Positions 5,815 through 5,825 of a DNA stretch of 5,825 bases are shown one piece after another. Under the pieces are notes generated by a model that had not been told where the DNA came from, did no database searches, and saw only the letters and a program-made list of their open reading frames with translations. Made by a program: the position numbers and the translations under genes. Position 1 is the first letter of the stretch, and each line of letters begins with the position of its first letter. The stretch is from an uncultured Bacillota bacterium (lineage in GTDB: Bacteria; Bacillota; Clostridia; Peptostreptococcales; Anaerovoracaceae): contig CAMNNV010000088.1 in NCBI GenBank assembly GCA_946546075.1, positions 1-5,825 on the forward strand. The letters are read 5' to 3'.

Positions 5815-5825
5815 AAGCTATAGTC

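Noticed and set aside
5812..5825. TATAGC at the right edge as a -10 element for the sortase gene
   Set aside because: It is a poor match, sits almost on the ribosome binding site, and its -35 would be outside the window.

Overview
The window looks like chromosomal DNA from a Gram-positive anaerobe of the Clostridia/Eubacteriales type. This is inferred from LPXTG-type sorting signals, a class C sortase, strong Shine-Dalgarno sequences and sigma-A promoters, with G+C near 47-50% in the lines counted by hand. No species can be named. All five supported genes lie on the minus strand, so transcription runs from right to left.

Right half (about 5825 to 3200): a small surface-protein assembly cassette. 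A class C (pilin-polymerising type) sortase overlaps by 4 bp (ATGA) with a 368-residue, cell-wall-sorted, Cna_B-type pilin or adhesin. Eleven bases after that gene comes a short membrane protein with a sortase-like fold. It has lost the catalytic histidine (Gly in its place) and stops three residues after the candidate catalytic cysteine, so it looks like a sortase pseudoenzyme. The cassette ends at a strong intrinsic terminator (3191-3226). Its promoter and any further pilin genes lie beyond the right edge.

Left half (about 3192 to 264): a strong sigma-A promoter, whose -35 abuts the terminator T-tract, drives a beta-CASP metallo-beta-lactamase-fold ribonuclease-like protein. A second near-consensus promoter lies in the last codons of that gene and immediately after it. 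It should drive a short, ACT-less, divergent homoserine-dehydrogenase-family protein. Both genes end at a strong terminator (264-290).

Left edge (1-235): non-coding DNA with four degenerate tandem units of roughly 55-73 bp, some flanked by GATTCC/GGAATC inverted repeats. The array appears to continue out of the window and is unexplained.

The most interesting points are the putative pseudosortase in the pilin cassette, the missing lid motif in the class C sortase, the left-edge repeat array, and the atypical homoserine-dehydrogenase motifs together with that gene's own promoter.
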